Below are positions 13,355-13,404 of a DNA stretch of 13,404 bases, in pieces; position 1 is the stretch's first letter; the number at the start of each line of letters is the position of its first letter. The stretch covers positions 1 to 13,404 of the forward strand of contig JBOHBN010000189.1 in NCBI GenBank assembly GCA_050698355.1, written 5' to 3'. Origin of the DNA: JBOHBN01 sp050698355. Lineage in GTDB: Bacteria; Actinomycetota; Actinomycetes; Streptosporangiales; WHST01. Under the pieces are notes generated by a model. That model worked only from the letters and a program-made list of their open reading frames with translations. It was not told the DNA's origin and searched no databases. A program made the position numbers and the translations under genes.

Positions 13355-13404
13355 GAGTCCAGGCCGTCGAAGGCCGAGTGGTCAAGGGGGACGCGTCCTG
13401 AGGC

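Larger units (their letters stand above)
12993..13404 (+). promoter_or_regulatory. Gene-free region after rplA, probable rplJ promoter and leader
   Basis: No frame in these 412 nt looks like a real gene; the open frames are short and have no recognisable family motif. By conserved synteny rplJ-rplL should follow beyond the window. The region holds two strong stem-loops (13141-13208 and 13296-13354), a 17-bp direct repeat and a GGACGCGTCC palindrome (13389-13398). A possible promoter is TTGAGG (13074-13079) with GATACT (13100-13105), but the 20-nt spacer is poor. The layout fits a long structured leader for L10 autoregulation, which is inferred. Confidence 0.5.

Noticed and set aside
1..13404. 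CRISPR arrays, defence systems or prophage genes
   Set aside because: No regularly spaced repeats, nuclease, toxin-antitoxin or phage-type proteins were found on either strand.

Overview
The window looks like a high-GC actinobacterial chromosome. Coding regions show strong third-position G/C bias, GTG starts are common, and the right half has the gene order known from Streptomyces and relatives: adenosine-deaminase-like gene, aspartate aminotransferase, tRNA-Trp(CCA), secE, nusG, rplK, rplA. NusG carries the long acidic N-terminal extension usual in actinobacteria. Genus cannot be assigned from the sequence alone.

Left part (1-7549): an accessory catabolic cluster for a small hydroxy acid. 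A divergent GntR/FadR-type (FCD) regulator, cut by the window edge, faces a co-directional run of seven genes. These encode a two-subunit UxaA-family lyase that most resembles (2R)-sulfolactate sulfo-lyase (SuyA/SuyB-like), a TctC-type binding lipoprotein, a D(-)-tartrate dehydratase of the enolase superfamily with all expected catalytic residues, the TctA and TctB membrane subunits, and a tartrate/D-malate dehydrogenase-like enzyme (TtuC/DmlA type). A good -35/-10 pair has a FadR-like palindrome over its predicted start point, so the regulator probably represses the operon until substrate arrives. The proposed scheme is uptake of a tartrate-like (or sulfolactate-like) acid by the TTT transporter, then conversion to oxaloacetate or pyruvate. 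The dehydratase argues for D-tartrate. The SuyAB-like pair is the least explained part and leaves a second substrate open.

Middle (7567-9895): two minus-strand genes, an adenosine-deaminase-family amidohydrolase and a class I aspartate aminotransferase, separated by 7 bp and probably co-transcribed. They converge on the catabolic operon with a 17-bp gap, so the boundary between accessory and core DNA lies near 7550.

Right part (9896-13404): tRNA-Trp and the secE-nusG-rplK-rplA core locus. The non-coding DNA here is more unusual than the genes. The aspC/tRNA-Trp gap holds a 143-bp imperfect palindrome flanked by GGTGAC direct repeats, like a MITE. The rplK-rplA gap holds an AT-richer 89-bp imperfect palindrome. 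The 412 nt after rplA have no convincing gene but contain two very strong stem-loops and a 17-bp direct repeat, consistent with a long structured leader for the rplJL genes expected just outside the window.

No CRISPR array, complete insertion sequence, phage gene or defence system was seen. The best candidates for something not previously described are the mixed SuyAB/TarD/TtuC/Tct gene set and the two palindromic intergenic elements.
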